Notes: generated by a model from the sequence alone, not told the origin. A stretch of 64,000 bases of DNA from Patiria pectinifera (GCA_029964075.1 CM057135.1:26773366-26837365), one strand, 5' to 3'. Counted from the first letter of the stretch, positions 1-15,600 are shown. Translations and numbers: made by a program.

Positions 1-477
1 GAGAAGGACAACCCCTTCAAAGTTCATGAAATCGTATAAGTTGCTTATTGGTTGCTATTTATATGTGCCTCGACGGTGCCTACTTCCCTGTACCCTGATT
101 GGGCAACTCCTGCAATACTCTTTTGTTTCATGTGGATCTAACTTAAGTAGGCCCTTTAGGAAAGTACATGGAGATCAACATCGCGCCCACTTTTTCAAAC
201 AATATGCGTAGTATTGTAATTGAATCTATCACAAGTAAATCACAAAAGTGTAAAGAACAATAACAAAGGAATGTCTCTGTCGCAGTTGAATGCTTGACTT
301 GACGAGGGTTTGTATCGGACTTTCATTTACTTCAAATGCACTTGTGAGAACTTGTGAGGAATTGAACAAATTAATGTACATTGGACTGAAGTCAACGTGA
401 ATTGTTTAAATTTTGTAAGTTAAGGCAACCAATTCCGTGCAGATATATTTTGTCTTCATAATTCGAGTTTTACTCAC
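1..477. other. Intron sequence, no exon seen
   Basis: I looked on the minus strand for the continuation of the VWD domain and found no phase-compatible exon. Nothing else recognised. Confidence 0.5.
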
Positions 478-642
478 CCAGTAATCCTTTGGTCTTTCCA
501 CGATATGTTTGCCCAAACTGGACAGTAATGTCTCCAATGCTGTTGTTTACTCCGACTGTAAACTGAATATCGCCAGGGAACATGGTGACCACTTTGTTAG
601 TTGACGCTTCCCTTTTGACAGTCACATTGCCAATTAGCAATC
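478..642 (-). CDS. VWD domain, exon 3 (last visible exon)
   Basis: 165 nt, phase 1-1, acceptor CTCTCTAG, donor GTGAGT. Encodes NVTVKREASTNKVVTMFPGD, FTVGVNNS, TVQFGQTYRGKTKGLLG. The GLLG end should continue with the N-x-N of the next exon, which lies beyond the left edge or in 1-477, where I see no convincing candidate. Confidence 0.82.
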
Positions 643-3600
643 CTAGAGAGGATAGAAGACAATATAACTCACAACTACTTATCAAAAAGTCAGTAAGAAA
701 TTATTGGTTTTTAATTATTTTCGGCATCAGTTCTAGGTTCAACGCCACTCATAGATTAAGGCTTCTAAAACTAAGAAACAACAACAGGCACAAATGCTGC
801 TTGGTGCATTCTAAATACAAAACTGAACGGTATGGTAGAGGCATGATGTAATCTAAAAGGCTCAACAGGGGACTCACAGGAGGTTGTGTTCAATGAAGAA
901 TCACTGGGTTAAGTATGGGCCGATCAGCACAGATGTTGTAATTATACCTCTACTAATAAAGGGGACGGGGGCTACCAGATAGCATTTAAACTCCACCCAC
1001 TGCACATGTACCTGCTGTTGTAGGCGTGACAACATCTCCATTGACAGTTGTTATCAGGTCGTCGGCTTCCTGCCTTTTGTTTAATTTCACCTCAACCTGG
1101 GAGAAAAAAAATACTTCTCATCAAATCGGACAGGTTCAGAAAGCTAGGACATTATTTCCTTCCGACTTATAATATTTCGAAAGTGCTTGATCCAGTGCAA
1201 GATACGTGCAGAAAATGTGAGATTTCTGTTAGTTTTAGTGTAATACGGGCCAACGACAAAGGGTATTTTGAAGGGGGAAAAAAGGCAATTTCTTAGATCA
1301 CAATGTTTCTCTTCAAGAATATTAGTAAGTTTCCATATTCAAAAATTCCTCAACATTGTAAGATTTCAAGAAAATCATATTCTGTTGGATGACAATAGGG
1401 CAACGGATGTATAGTAATCCTCTCCAAATCTACAAAACAAATTTTAAAATATTGTTTTCATTTGTTGGGGGGGGGGGGGGGCAGCGGAATACTGAACTCA
1501 TTGCGTGCAGATTCATGAGTATAACCAGGCTCATAGAAACGTGCCAAAATGTATGTCAAATGAACACTTAATTAGCTACAGCTGGCAATTAAGTTTAAGC
1601 TTACTTAAGTTTAATAATCGGATGCAACTCAAAAAATTTTTGCAAAATATTTTTGATGAAAGAAAAGTGTTACAAACCCGTCCTTCTCCGGAATACTCTG
1701 CAGCAAACCCAGAATAGAATGTTGCATCCGTTAGTTGACCAGTTTCTACATTGGTAGCTCGCTGTGTCCGGCCTTGCAGTTCAAAGATTTGTGCTCCGTT
1801 CTCATCTTCAATGAGTGCTACCGTGTATTCACCAAGGCCATTGAAGGTGTACTCAACTCCGTCCAGGGTTTTGATGTGAGGGTCTCCCCAGAACCAGACT
1901 TTAAGAATTTCCAAAAGAAAACAAAATTAACAAAATAGATTTTATTCAGTGTCTGGATTTCCACTTGCTCTTCACTTGTTGTCGGTATGAAATCATTCAA
2001 AGCTATCAAAGGTTTCTCTTATTACTGACACTATTACACAAAGTAAACTGGACCAACCTTTATTTCAGCATGTTGAATTTGTTTGTGTGCATAAGCTTGT
2101 AAAAATGTACCAATCAACAACCCTTCCATTTGCATGAAAAAGTTGTCATGCATGGACCTAAAGATTGAAAAATAACTTCAATGAATGGAAATTGTGCAGA
2201 TGTAGTAAGCACAAGATCGGGTTAAGAACACAATTTAAAGTTTTTTGGGGGCGCCGCCCAAAATATATTGGTCCCCCCAAAAGTGGGTCTAAAAATTACG
2301 GCGTTGTGTTTGGGGCCGGCAGAAGGGCCCCCACAAAATTATTTTGGATGCTAGATGCTCAATGGTGCGATCTGAGGAACTTTCTGACGACTTTGACCAT
2401 TTTTTTAAAGGACAAAATGGTGATATGCGCAGTACCTGCCTTTTCATTATGGCGACTTCACTTTAAAAAAAAAAAAAAAATTTATTTTTTATTATTTGGA
2501 CAGCCTGGACAGCCGAGATCTGAAAAACAATTTGATGTAAAATTAAAACAAAAATGACTAGTTCAGAGTTCTAAAATTATGCAAACTTACACCACCATGG
2601 TGGTCGGTAACTATAGCAACCCATGGCCGGTCTGTAGTAATCGTAGAGGTGGCAGAGTGTAGAAGCCTGACAGCAGTAATACCGAGGCAGTACTTCCTGA
2701 TCTGTGGACAAAACACGAAGATTGCTGAGCGGTTTAAACACAACTAACATTATGGAACATTTTTTTTGTCACTCACTTTGTATTGGTTTACTTTGCGCCA
2801 TCTGGTTTTTTCTTCTTCTTTTTCTTCGTTATGTTTTGTTTTGTTTGTTTGTCCAGTTTTCCTTGTCCGTTCGTTTTTGTATTATAGTGGGATAGATAGG
2901 GGAAATATTTGGTAAATCATGCGTATGTATTGATACAGATATTTGGCCCTAGACTGGGCAAATTTGTATTTTCCAGATTTGTGCTTTGAACAAAATGTAG
3001 GTAGAATAAGAAGCAATTTTCAAAATTTTCAAGATAGCTGCCATTACTTGTTATTCTACCTATATTTTTAAAAAGGACAAATCTGCGATGGCCCTATAGC
3101 AAAACATCTTTCCTATGATATACTCTGACTGTGTGCCAAATGCCATGCTTGTATCATCAAAGGCACAATCCCAACACCTATTTGCGATGTTTTTTATTGC
3201 TATTGTCTGTGTAAACTGTCCTATACTGTATGTTTTTGTAAGGCGTTTCTATACAAGCATCGGTTATAATGGGCAGGCCCATACTTTGCACCCCCCTTTA
3301 TTATCGCAAGTCGTTTATAAATGTTTTAACTCAAAGATCAGATCAATAGAACAGATTCACGATGACAATACGTAACTGCCAGAACACAAGAGCCCAATGT
3401 CACGAAGCTTCTGAACAGGAAACAGTACAAATAGCAGACGGACATACTATGATGTACAATTTGGCTGTGCACGCATCAGCTGAGTATCAGTTATTAGTAA
3501 TATGCACTGCATAAAAGTTGGTTGTCACTCATCACTTCTCTCCGCCCAGGAGTAACTGGGTATTGTGAGGCAGAAATGGCTAGTGTGGTTGATTTTAGCT

Positions 3601-6600
3601 GATTTGCGCCGAAATGGGGGCCTCGAGCTGTATACTCCGCAGGGAGCTGAGATGGTCTTTGGAACGGTGACCCATTGGCCCAGTGTGCAAGATAATAATG
3701 CTGTGCAAGAGGTGTCACTATGTAACACTCATGGTGCATTACAAGTCTCCATTATTTATTATAATAATTAGTATTGCTATTATAATTGGGTTCAACATTT
3801 ATACTTGTTTTCTCATCTTGTTTACTGTATGTTACATGATATTTGAAAATATAGACGTTTCTCCTCTAAACCACACTGAAGGATCATTTTATATCATGTT
3901 ATAGGATAGAAATAAAAGAATATAACACGTAATGTGCATACTCCAATCACATTTAATCGCTTTTTTAACTGAACATTCAAATGTCTACCACCCGTCATTT
4001 ACCGATGCATTAATGAAAACCTTTGAAGTACAGTGAACCAAGCGTGATTTCCTACTACCATGAAGGAACAAAACTTGCAAGGGAAACAGACAAAAACACC
4101 AACGTCATCAATTCAGATTTTTTGTTTATTTGTTCCCCTTGTACAAAACACAAACCTGACGTACCATTAATGTTGTGTCTTGACTCGAATTATTTAAATC
4201 TCATTTGTATTTCAATGCCTGAGTGTGATCTCTGTGTATTCACTCAGCTAATGGGTTATTTTAGTAAAATGTGCATGGCATTGTCCGATTTCAGTTATTC
4301 TTATTTTTTTTTCACATGAGCGGAATAACATGCTCGTTTAATACAATATTTATTGGTGTAACAAATTTAATTAGACGTGAGACATGATGACTTTTTGAGA
4401 CGTGAGACATGATGACTTTTTGGTTTGTTTACTGTTTACTTTTTTTCATGGGAGCTATAGGTGGGTCGTGACCCCAACATGCTGCTTTCCATACATGTGA
4501 ACAAAGCAAAATGGGATTATGTCGCAGATCTATTGGCCTCTAGCTGGTCTAAATGTAATGTTGCAAGCTGTTGGGTGCATTCAAATAGGTGTCTGCCTAT
4601 TAGGTGCTTACCATACCGCCGGTTGAAAAGATTAGGTGAATAAAACCAGGGACTGACTGGATAATGCTCAAAGACAGAAGCAACTACAGCATTCCTGACG
4701 CCCCGGAGAAGACTCCATGTCCATGTGCTGTAGCAACATACCGGACCCGGGGTATAAGGAAACTGCCAAGCCCGAACATAGCAAACAGCAGCTGCATGAA
4801 AATTACATTCAATTGAAAAACCAAAGAAAATAGTGTGAAAGGGGTTATACATAAACAATAGAGGGTACAACTTTGAATTTTTTTTAAAAAAAATGTGGAG
4901 TTTACCAATAAAGGAAAGGTTTGCCGGAAACACAATTGGAATAATTTTTTCAAACTAAGAAAATTGTTCTGAAATAAAACCTGAGGTGAAGACTCGTCAG
5001 AATTGTCTGACCGTCTTCAGGAGAAGACGGTCAGAGCCTCATAGAACCAGAGATATAACTTCGCAGTTCCAAAAATGATTTAAGAAAACTTTCGTGTAAA
5101 TACTTCATACCAGTGTCCACGCTAAAAAAAATCGAATTTTTTAAAACTTTGTTGGATGAAAGGACTTAGGGAGCAAGTAACCAAAATAGACTTTTTACGG
5201 GCCATTATGTGTTTTGCCTATTTTTCGGCAATTTTGAGGCTGCAAAAATTCATTTTTCGCGTTATTTTCAAAGGTCATCTAGCCAAACTGCAAAGTAATG
5301 TCACAAAAGTAACTATATCACGACAAAGTATCATCCGTACCCTTACAAGAAAAAAATAGAAACACTTCTGAAAAATCTTCTTTATATTATTTTTAGGCTC
5401 TATAATACAGCATGTTTTTACAACTAGCAAAACTGCATTTTTACCCCATTTTTAACCCTCCAAAATGGCACTTGCCAGGGCACTCAGAATAATTTCCCTT
5501 CGGTTATGGTTAGTTCAGACATTGGTCTTTTCATATCTGGTGAGAAAATTTTGGGTTACTGTATAGCCTTTGTGCAGTAGCGCTCCAAAAATGTTAAATT
5601 TCACAAAAACCTTAAAAAGTGTATTTTCAGTGTTTTCCTTTGTTTTGAGTAATAACTTGTGTAATTGCTATTGTTCATGAATCTAGCACAATTTTACAAA
5701 ACATTAGACTTTGTATAATTTTTAGACCATTGGATGAATAGTAGGTCGTGTACTTCCCCCACACATGGCTAGGCCCCGCCCACTCCCCTGTGCCACCGAA
5801 TTTTGAGCTTGTATGTTGCATAACGAAACAAATGTAAATATGCAAGTGAACACTTTAGAACTAGCATAGAATTCCTTTTCACAGCCTCCCCTTCCCCCAC
5901 CCCGGGGGCATTGCTTGGGGTTGAGGTTGGGGTGTGACCACCCACCAATAACTTGACATTGTCGGTACAATCATTGTCACTTCGGCAAAACTCATGTGTT
6001 TGCAAGCCGCAATGAATAATGACCATATCCACTGTCCTCTGATTGAAGTGCACCATCATTCCAATGATGTCCAGTCCTCCCCTCCCAGCTAGGCCCCGCC
6101 CCTTCCCTTGCCACTAAATTCAGATTTTGATTTCTGCATGTATTTGTCAAAATTAATATTGTAAATAGATGTCAATTTGCAAGTGAAGCTTTCATAATCT
6201 ACACCAACAGGCGTACCCGTCTCACAGCCCACCCCCTGCCATCCCTCTTCCTACTCCAGTGCTCATTATGAGCAACTACCCCTCCCCTCCCAAAGAATTG
6301 TACAGAATATGTATTATTGTTAATGTTAGATATTGCCTTGCGGAAAGTCCACATTTTTACATACCCTATGTAGGTTTCGCTATTTTTTTGTAAACGTGGG
6401 AGTGGTTATGAATATCTGGAAAGCGCAGGGGGGGGGGGGGTTGTAATATGGATACTTGTACATGGTACACGTATATAATTCTGAAATTTGTTTTAACAAA
6501 ATTGAAAATTGCATTTATTTTATTATTTTCAATACAGAGAAGTGATTTTGCGATTACGAGAGCAAATAACTCATATTTTTATATTAAAATACATGTACTT

Positions 6601-9600
6601 TAAAACAACTATCACTCTAGTGAAAACTCAAAATGGCCTCTATATTGATTGATTGAATTGAACGTGTAAATATGGTCAGATTAAGCACATACAGGTCGAA
6701 TATAGTACCGTTATGGGTGCTGCTATGCCTTCCAAAATCGTAATTTCGTAATCAGCATGACATTTTGAGTCTCTTCCAAACTGTCATCAGTAGTGAACAT
6801 GACCACACTTCTGTGGTGCATCCATTGTTACATGACAAGCAATCAAAATATATTGGTGCTTATAAATTACAGAATTGTTTGTATACAAGCAGGGAATGTC
6901 TTGTTAATGTGTTAATTTAAAAAAAATCAACTTCCCCACCGAACCACAAGTGCTTACAGATTTTAACCCTTTCTGGCGGGTATTTGGTTGTTTTTTTCTG
7001 AAAGGGAGGGGTACAGCACACTGTGATCCCATGTTGATTTGCATATACTTTGACCGATTTTCCTACAACCGATTTGGCAGGAAAATATTGGTTGACCATT
7101 ACTCTATAATATGACATTCTTGGTTCTATTGCTGTTACCACTAGGGGTGTTTTTTATATATATATTTCCAAACTCTTGTCTAGATATCATTTTGAGAATA
7201 ATTTCTGTATTTTTGTGTGAACATTCATCCCTGTCAAGCAATTGTATGCATCCATTGTTACTGCCATTGTGACTTATAATTACTGATTTTATTCCAAAAA
7301 TGTGTGGGTTTTCAACCTGAATCGGCAAAACTAAAGTAAATATACACAATTGTGGTAATGTTATTTAATGCTCTGCAATTCATTCATATAATAACTATAA
7401 GAAACGTACATCAAAACAAACAAAATGGTACAGATTGAAAGGTGAATATTACATGCGCTTCTCGCACCAATGGCGGCCACGTTACATACTGAGCATGTGT
7501 TGTTGTTAATTAAATAGCCATGAATTTCAGTCATAGGATAATACTTCCGTGATAGGCTTTGAAAATGGAAGTATTTTTGACTTTAGTTTATGAGCACCGA
7601 TGTCTTTACAACGGTTGCCATGGTAATAATAAGCACACTACAGAAGTGTATTTGGTGCCACAAAACTTCATGTTGATCAGGCAAATGCAAATTTGGAGGA
7701 CAATTCCACTACAAAAATACTTCAGACCCTAACTACATGTATATAGCCAAGTCAAGTCAGAGTGAAATTCATGCAATCAAATTGATGCTATGTTCTCTCG
7801 CAGCTTTCACTGGAGTGATCGTTGTTTTAAAGTACATGTATTTCAATATAAACAAATAAGAGTTAGTTGCTCTCTAAATCGACAGATCTTTTCCGTTTTG
7901 AACATTATAAAATAAACGTCATTTTGTTCACCTCACCTTTTACTGTAATTCCAAAGTAGCTTGCAATATAAACAAATGTGTACAGCGTACATGCATGTGT
8001 CCAGATCACCCTTCCCACCCCTACCCACCCCCACGACACACCCCTTCTCCTCCTCACTTTTCGGATATTTCAAGCTGCCCCGTGTTGTAAAAAAGCCACC
8101 TTACATAATTCAGACTTTCCGCAAGGCCATATGCATGTATGTAATTTCAACAAAATTGTACTTGTTGACTTGTTGGGGAGGGTGTGGTTCTCTTTGAGCT
8201 TTGGGAGTGGGGGTGGCAGGGGAAGGGCTATCTGTGAAACGGCTGTTGGTGTAGATCGTAAAAAGTTCACTTTCAAATTGATATCTAGTATTTACAATTT
8301 AATTTAGGCATATACATGTACATGCAGAAATCAAAATCTGAATTTGGTGGCAAAGGAAGGGGCGGGGCCTAGCTGGGAGGGGAAGGACTGGACATCATTG
8401 GAATAATGGTGCACTTCAATCAGAGGACAATGGATATGGCCATTATTATTAATTGCGGCTGGCAATTACATGAGTTTTGCCCATGTGACAATAATTGTAC
8501 CGACAATGCTAAGTTATTGGTGGGTGGTCACACCCCACCCTCAACCCCAAGCAATGCCCCTGGGGTGGGGGAAGGGGAGGCTGTGGAAAGGAACTCTATG
8601 TTATTTCTAAAGTGTTCACTTGCATACTACGTATTTACTTTTGTTTCGTTATGCAACATACACGGTCAAAATTCAGTGGCAGGGGAGTGGGCGAGGCCTA
8701 GCCAGGTGTGGGGGGAAGTGCACGACCTACTATTCATCCAATGGTCTAAAAATGATATGAACAGTCGGATTCTGTTTGTGAAAATGTGCTAGATTCATGA
8801 ACAATACCAATTATACAAGTTTATTATCCCACCCAAAACAAAGGAAAACCATGAAAATAAACTTTTTAAGGTTTTTGTGAAATTTACCATTTCTGGAGCG
8901 CTACTGCACAAAGGCTATACAATAACCCAAAATTTTCTCACCAGATATGAAAAGACCAATGTCTGAACTGACCATATATATAGCCGAAGGGAAATTATTC
9001 TGAGTACCCTGGCAAGTGCCATTTTGGAGGGATAAAAATGGGGTAAAAATGCAATTTTTCTAGTTGTAAAAACATGCCGATTATAGGGCCTAAAAATAAT
9101 ATAAAGGAGATTTTTTAGAAGTGTTTTAATTTTTTTCTTGTAAGGGTAAGGATGATACTTTGTCGTGATATAGTTACTTTTGTGATATTACTTTGCAGTT
9201 TGGCTTGACGACCTTTGAAAATAACGCAAACAATTATTTTTTGCAGCCTAAAAATTGCCCAAAAATGGCCAAAACACATAAAGGCCCGTAACCATGGCAA
9301 CGGGCAAAATATCGGATTAAAAAGTCTATTTTGGTTACTTGCTCCCAAAGTCCTTTCAGCCCACAAAGTATAAAAAAAAAAATATTTTTTGAGCGTGGAC
9401 ACTTATATGCAGTATTTACACGAACTGACTCTTAAACGTTCTCCGGAGGTCGGCCACAGCATACAGACCAGAACGTCGAGTTTATACCTCTGGCCAGAGC
9501 ATTCATGCCTGGGACGTCGAGTTTATACCTCTGTTGGTTTCTTTTTCAGAACCAATCTCTTAATTTGAGAAATTATTCCCACGTGATTTTTCCGCAAACC

Positions 9601-12600
9601 TAGTATCCCCACCATGCAAAGGCTCCAATCTTACTTGAGTAAACCATTTTGGCTTTCAAAAATTGAACTGCAAAATGAAATTTGAATATGTAAGAAATAG
9701 GTTTTGGTATATCGTGTCTGCATTTCGTCAAGTTTGAGGGTCCTCGTATCTCAGCATTCAGTTTTTGGACGAATACCCATCAAAAAAAAATTCAAACAGT
9801 TTTAGAAATATCGGGCTTGTATAAATTGTTGTTTGCTTTTATAAAAGAACTACACAGTCAATTGTCGAGATAAAATGAAGTGTCGAGTTAACCCCTGTTC
9901 ATGAACTGGTCACTGTTCATTTAAACATGTACTATCAGGGTGGGAGTGGGAGCTAGTGGATAGCCTGTACTCACCAAATGATGAGCTGCTCCCTGAATTT
10001 GGGAGGAAATAACTGTAGCGGATCGATATCCATCTTGGGTCCCAAAGTGCCTGCCACCAACTGCACGGACAAGTGTGCGCGGTCCTATACCAGTAGTAAC
10101 CTGCAGTAACCTGCCTGCTGTACCAGTTCCTACAGAACAAGCGGGGATTGACAAAATTGTCTGGTAGGCTGTCAAGTCTCTGGACCCAGCGCCCGTACAT
10201 CCCGGTATTTCCAACAAAACTTCCAGGGCGGAAACGCGAGTATCTTGGTATGTTCAGGTAGAATTTGTTGCCATATTGTCCGCAGGTGAAGCCCTGGATG
10301 ACGTTGTCATTTGGCAGGAGGTTTTCGTTCCAGTTCATGCCGCAGCGCTCGTAGTTGAAGATAACATAGCCATGAATGTAATCTGTCACAAGCACAGCTT
10401 GGAAAGAGTTGGTACTCTGAAGAGAAAAAAATATATATATTTTAGATATCGGTTCTGAGTGTGATTTGCCTTCACTTACCAACAATATCCACAAGTTTTA
10501 TTTAATGTCCACACTCTGGTGTAAATGTATATTTAAAAAAAAATATATATAGTATTATACAATACCATTTCACAAAACAGTGTAGAACAAAAACTGTTAG
10601 ATAAACTGTTTATTTCTAAACACGTTGTATGCTGCAATTAAAAAACGTGAGTCTTTGTCACACAAGTCGTGTACTAGCACTTGTTGGACATGATTTTCAA
10701 CGAAACGTTGAACAGGCAGAGTTAAAATTTGTACGAGGTTACACAGCGTACGAGGTTATATACAGACCTACGGTGGTAAAGCAATTGTGATGATGAACCC
10801 AAACTCATCACCGACTAAACTAACGATTCGCTTCTGCACCCGATCTAATAAAGACAGTGAGAGACATGATTTAAATCAAACAACCCTGTCACAAACACTT
10901 ACTTTATCCGGTGAGAGGGCTTCTACATAGCGCCATGTGATGACAAGAGCCCAGGCTGCATTGAAGCTACCATACCGGGCAGACACGATGCTACTCAAGG
11001 TAGATAACATGGTGGAGCCACTGCCATCATATACCTGAAAAAAAGGCAGGAGAACTTATGCCGTGGTGTTGTAGGCTAAATAAAGTAAAGTGTTTTATAG
11101 AGACATTTTGAATGAGTAGATGAGGTGCTAGATCGGATGTTAATGGGGAGACTATACCACAGACTTGGGGCAGCTGTATACACCAAGATTAGTTCTGCCC
11201 AGGATTGTTATGATCTCGGTACAGCCACACGTTGTAGGTTAGAAGACCTAAGACAAGAAAGACTGGAATTACAAAAAAGAAAAAAGAAAACAAGAAAAAA
11301 AACACGAGGGTGATAAACAGGTCTGTGCATCAAATGACTTTGTTTCACTTTGACAATCAGTGTGCAAGCGGCAGTGTGTCCATCTAAAAGAGTTATTTTA
11401 TGCAAGGAGTCGATTAAGTGACAGTTATTACAATGTATGTCTTCCAATGGCATGGATTAATTATTTATGTTTTATTGTGTGTGTGGGGGGGATTGGACTG
11501 GATGTGAACGCCGCCGTGCCCCCCTCCCCCTCCAAGAGAAAACTAAAACATCTCCACAGTTTATCTAATAATTATTGAACTAATTAATTAATTATTTAAT
11601 TAATTTATTATTTTTATTTTCATTTTCTTGGGGGGGGGGGGGGTTGGGGGTTGAGATATGCCACTAACATGAGATGACTTCCATTAACGCCAACCCCGCC
11701 CCTGCTTGAATTCCTTCGTATGCACCTTTTTTGGTGTGAACCATATCCCACAGAATGAGTCTTAATCACGTGCTTAATCACTGCTACGTCTCTAAGCGCA
11801 AAGGGTGTATGCATGTCTGTAAGATAAAGGGTCTTTGGCATAATCAAGTACGAATCGAGCCTCAAATAAATAAGGTCAATTAAGGTCAGTTTCGTAGACT
11901 TATCAAGGACATTTTGATTGCACTCAACTGTGCAGTAATCACGCGAAGTCTGCGAGGAGTTAGAAGCTTGCTTTTCTTATGCACTACAAAGAGCACGCGC
12001 TGCTCTCAATCTGATGTATAATTCCGGGAGAAAATATTGAGTTACTCCTTTAGATTCCTTTAGATAATTGTTTCGGGGCTTGCTATTCTAAGATTGCTCT
12101 AATTACTACAAACTCGTTTTGTTCAGTTGGGTAAAAGAGGTTATTTTAAAGATGTTTCCCACAAAGACACTTTATAAAAAAGAAAAACTAGCCAGGGGCT
12201 AAGGACTGCTGAGCTTTGTTGTAATTGGTCTGTGTCAAAATAAGCTTTGTTCGGTTGATTTTAAAAGTCCGCAGTATAATTTTGATTTTCGCATGACAGA
12301 ACGGATAAGGTTACTTAGTATTTTCTTAAAGTTGGACAGGGTTCACTGTCCTAGACGACACGGCAACACAAAACTGAAACAAACTAACCTGAAAGAAGAC
12401 ATTCTTTGTTTGAGAAAACCTTCTGCCGTTGACGTCCGCCCAAAAAGGAGCAATCATTTTTGTTGGGCCCCTGAAGAAAGATTTTCTGGTGCCTGGGTAA
12501 CCTCGTTTGTTCAGACGTCGCGCATTGGAAAAGACAATGACACCATTATCTGTGAACTGCAAAAACAGACAAGTCAGAGATGTGTCAGGACCGTGAAAAA

Positions 12601-15600
12601 AGGTTTTAAATTATGTTATTGGATTATAATTATTTTAAAATATGGAGGTGCGTATAATTTCATGACACAGCTAAGAACAAATTTGTGTGTTGACAAAATC
12701 CCTTGTCCATTTCACAGAGACCTACATTACACAGCCAAGGGCCAGCTAACTGAGCCAGGGCCAAATTTGTGTCCAATAACAACAAAATCTACATGTGCAC
12801 ACCACCGGTAGCGTGAAATCTGCTTGATTTTGTAGCTTTTGTCGCTACACTTGGCACAATGTCTGTGCTTACTGTTTAGCAGCACCTTGAAACTGGCCCT
12901 TGGTGAGAAAAACCAACTGATGTGACTTGTGTCCTTTCACAAATCTTTTACAAAGTACTGACACATTCTCAACCCTGGGTTTCTATTAAACCAAATCACA
13001 AATGTCTACACAATACTAAGCTTTTTCCTGCCGAAAATACCACGATGTGTTGTTCTGAATGACACTTAGTGTCAGATGCACAATTAAAGAAGCGGTTCCT
13101 CTGGGTAAACCCCAATAAACTGTGCATTACCGCGCGGTAAACCTAGAGGTTTTTCCGGGTTGGACTACTTGTCTTGTCAGACCGTCTTCTAGGAAGCGGT
13201 TTTCAAAATGATTTATTTTAGGCATTAAGACTAGTTGCTTTCCTCAACCGTTTATTGTTACCTCCACCACCGATCAATAATTACATTTTCCCCCAGAAAT
13301 GCAAGGGATACATCCTATTAATTTCAATAAAGCAGAACGTCCATATTTATTTTACACAAGAATGGAGGTCCCACATATTCTTGTTCCGTTAGTGTTGTTT
13401 GCTAGGGTAAGTTTGGCATCCAATGGTCAGTATGATTGTAAATAAATTGAATGTTCGCTACAGCCCATTAGTAGGCACACATGTTTTGCATTATTATAGT
13501 CCAGTACAATGCTACTGCGTGTGAATAAACAAATAAGGTATACTTAAGCGGTGACCTCGAACTTCAATGCAGGTGTTCTATTCCAAAAAAAATATGCATT
13601 TTCCTCTTGTTTTTCATAAGTCATACTTACATAGATTTTCTCATGCAGCTCATTGCAGTAAGGAAAGAAATTTGGTGGGCTGATGGTTCGTGAGATCAAG
13701 TCTTTGTTAGACGACAGTGATCGCTGTTTAGACAAAAGGGGATTATTTTTTTTGAATTCAGTGCGCCATCGATATGATTCAAATAATAAAGAAAAAAATG
13801 TTTTAAAAAAGACAACCTATCTATAAAACAAATCCTCCCGATTCTTCAATGTTTGCAATTTAAGTAGTCTCTACTTTAATAAAAAAACAAACAATAACAA
13901 AGTAATTTGGAGTAAGGACACTGTGTATTTCAGTACTATCGACCTGTTCCTAACTGAAACAGGTTGGCTGCAATTTCAAACAGGGATTCAACAGTTATGT
14001 AATGATTTTCACAAATGGTTAATAAATGAACACGTATTATACATTGCATTTATTCCCTGGCTACTCAATAAACACAAATAGTGCTGCGATAGTTTGGTAC
14101 AGGGTGTAACAGGTACATGCGGTGATGCACCTTATTCAGCCATTTGTGATCGTGCTCCCTGAAGAGATTTATTAAATTGTAACTGTTGAATGGGATGGTC
14201 CCAGACTATTTATGTGTTCAAAACTTCACTTTCACTTATTTTTAAATGTGGCTTGATAAGGTATATTTAATCACCGATTTTCAATTATTCACAGAGCTGG
14301 CTGATACTGAATTGTAATTTATTTTGTGTTCTTGCTCTCTTTTCTATTCGCGGGTCCAAGAAAGGAAGAATTTACCTTTCTTTTTGAATCAATAATTGTA
14401 AGGTGTCCACTTAGAATGAGGTTCCAAAGTTGATACAAATCAAATATTCAGAAACTCATGCACAGTGAAATGAAAGTTTACTTACGGGTTGTAGTTCTTG
14501 TGAAAGACGCCTATCTCCGACAGCGGCTCCAAAAGGAACAAAATTGCCCTCTGTTTTGGAAAAGGGCAAAATCATTGGTAAAACAACTTTTCTTCCAAAA
14601 GGCTAGCATTTGTTCTGCAGAATATGCTTGTAACAGAAACACTTTTTTTTTAGCTCCAAAAGGATATCAGTCATATATTTTTGGAGTAAAAACAAAAAGC
14701 AGTTGCAAACTCGTCCCAGACATTTATATATAAGGTTGGCTCCTTTTGGCTTCACAAATTTGCCATGTAGAAACAATATTTAACAAAAAATAACAGCTGT
14801 GAACTAAAAAAAAACACCCTTTTCTCATTAATGGGGTACCAACACTAATGGATTTCTTACCATAGACACTGAATGAGAAGCTCCTTGAAGTACTGCAGAT
14901 TTCAACCATAACATCGCAAGTCACTGTGTGAGATCCAACACCAAAAGAGATGCCTCCGCTCAGAGGCACAGCATTTCCGTTCTGATTGGTACAACTGATG
15001 GATTGGTCGTCCAAGTATCTGCCAGTCACTGCAGGCCACGAAACTACGACATCATTCTGTCCAGGCAGGGTACACTGGTCAACAACCGATGGCACCGTTA
15101 TGCGGGGCTTTGCTGTGGAGACAAATGAGGTATTGACTGAATGTAAATCTAGAGGTTCGTGATTGTTATTCAAATACTCACATAAAACCACATGTGGAAA
15201 ACACAATCTTGTTACATTTTCAAATTAACCACAAGAGGGGTCGAACTCACCAGTTGCACAATAATGATATTTTATTTAGAAATGGTACCCGAAGTAGAAA
15301 TTTCCAAAGGGTTGTACACACACTTTTTCCAAACTTACATTACCACTGACCTCAATTTTAACTCTAGCCCATTTGCGACTCTACAATTTTTGCCTCGAAA
15401 TAGGAGTCGTGACATCAGGAAGACAATGAAATGTCTCCCTAATTTCCACTCTCTTCCAAAGGTATACCGAAAAAGCTATGACTAAAAAACGTCTCCTTAT
15501 GGGTATATTAGTAGAAATTTACAGTTGAACAAACGTTTCGACTGGGCAGGTTTTGAACCTGTGACCTTAGGATTACCGTTCTGACACGCTACTAATGGAG

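Larger units (their letters stand above)
2702..5049. other. AMOP intron, part before the inverted repeat
   Basis: Low-complexity AT-rich sequence without recognisable exons; includes T runs at 2760-2880 and the 25-bp repeat. Phase 1 is kept across the full intron, so no additional exon is needed. Confidence 0.5.

Noticed and set aside
12293..12811. 172-codon plus-strand frame
   Set aside because: Overlaps the NIDO exon on the other strand, and the protein has no recognisable domain.
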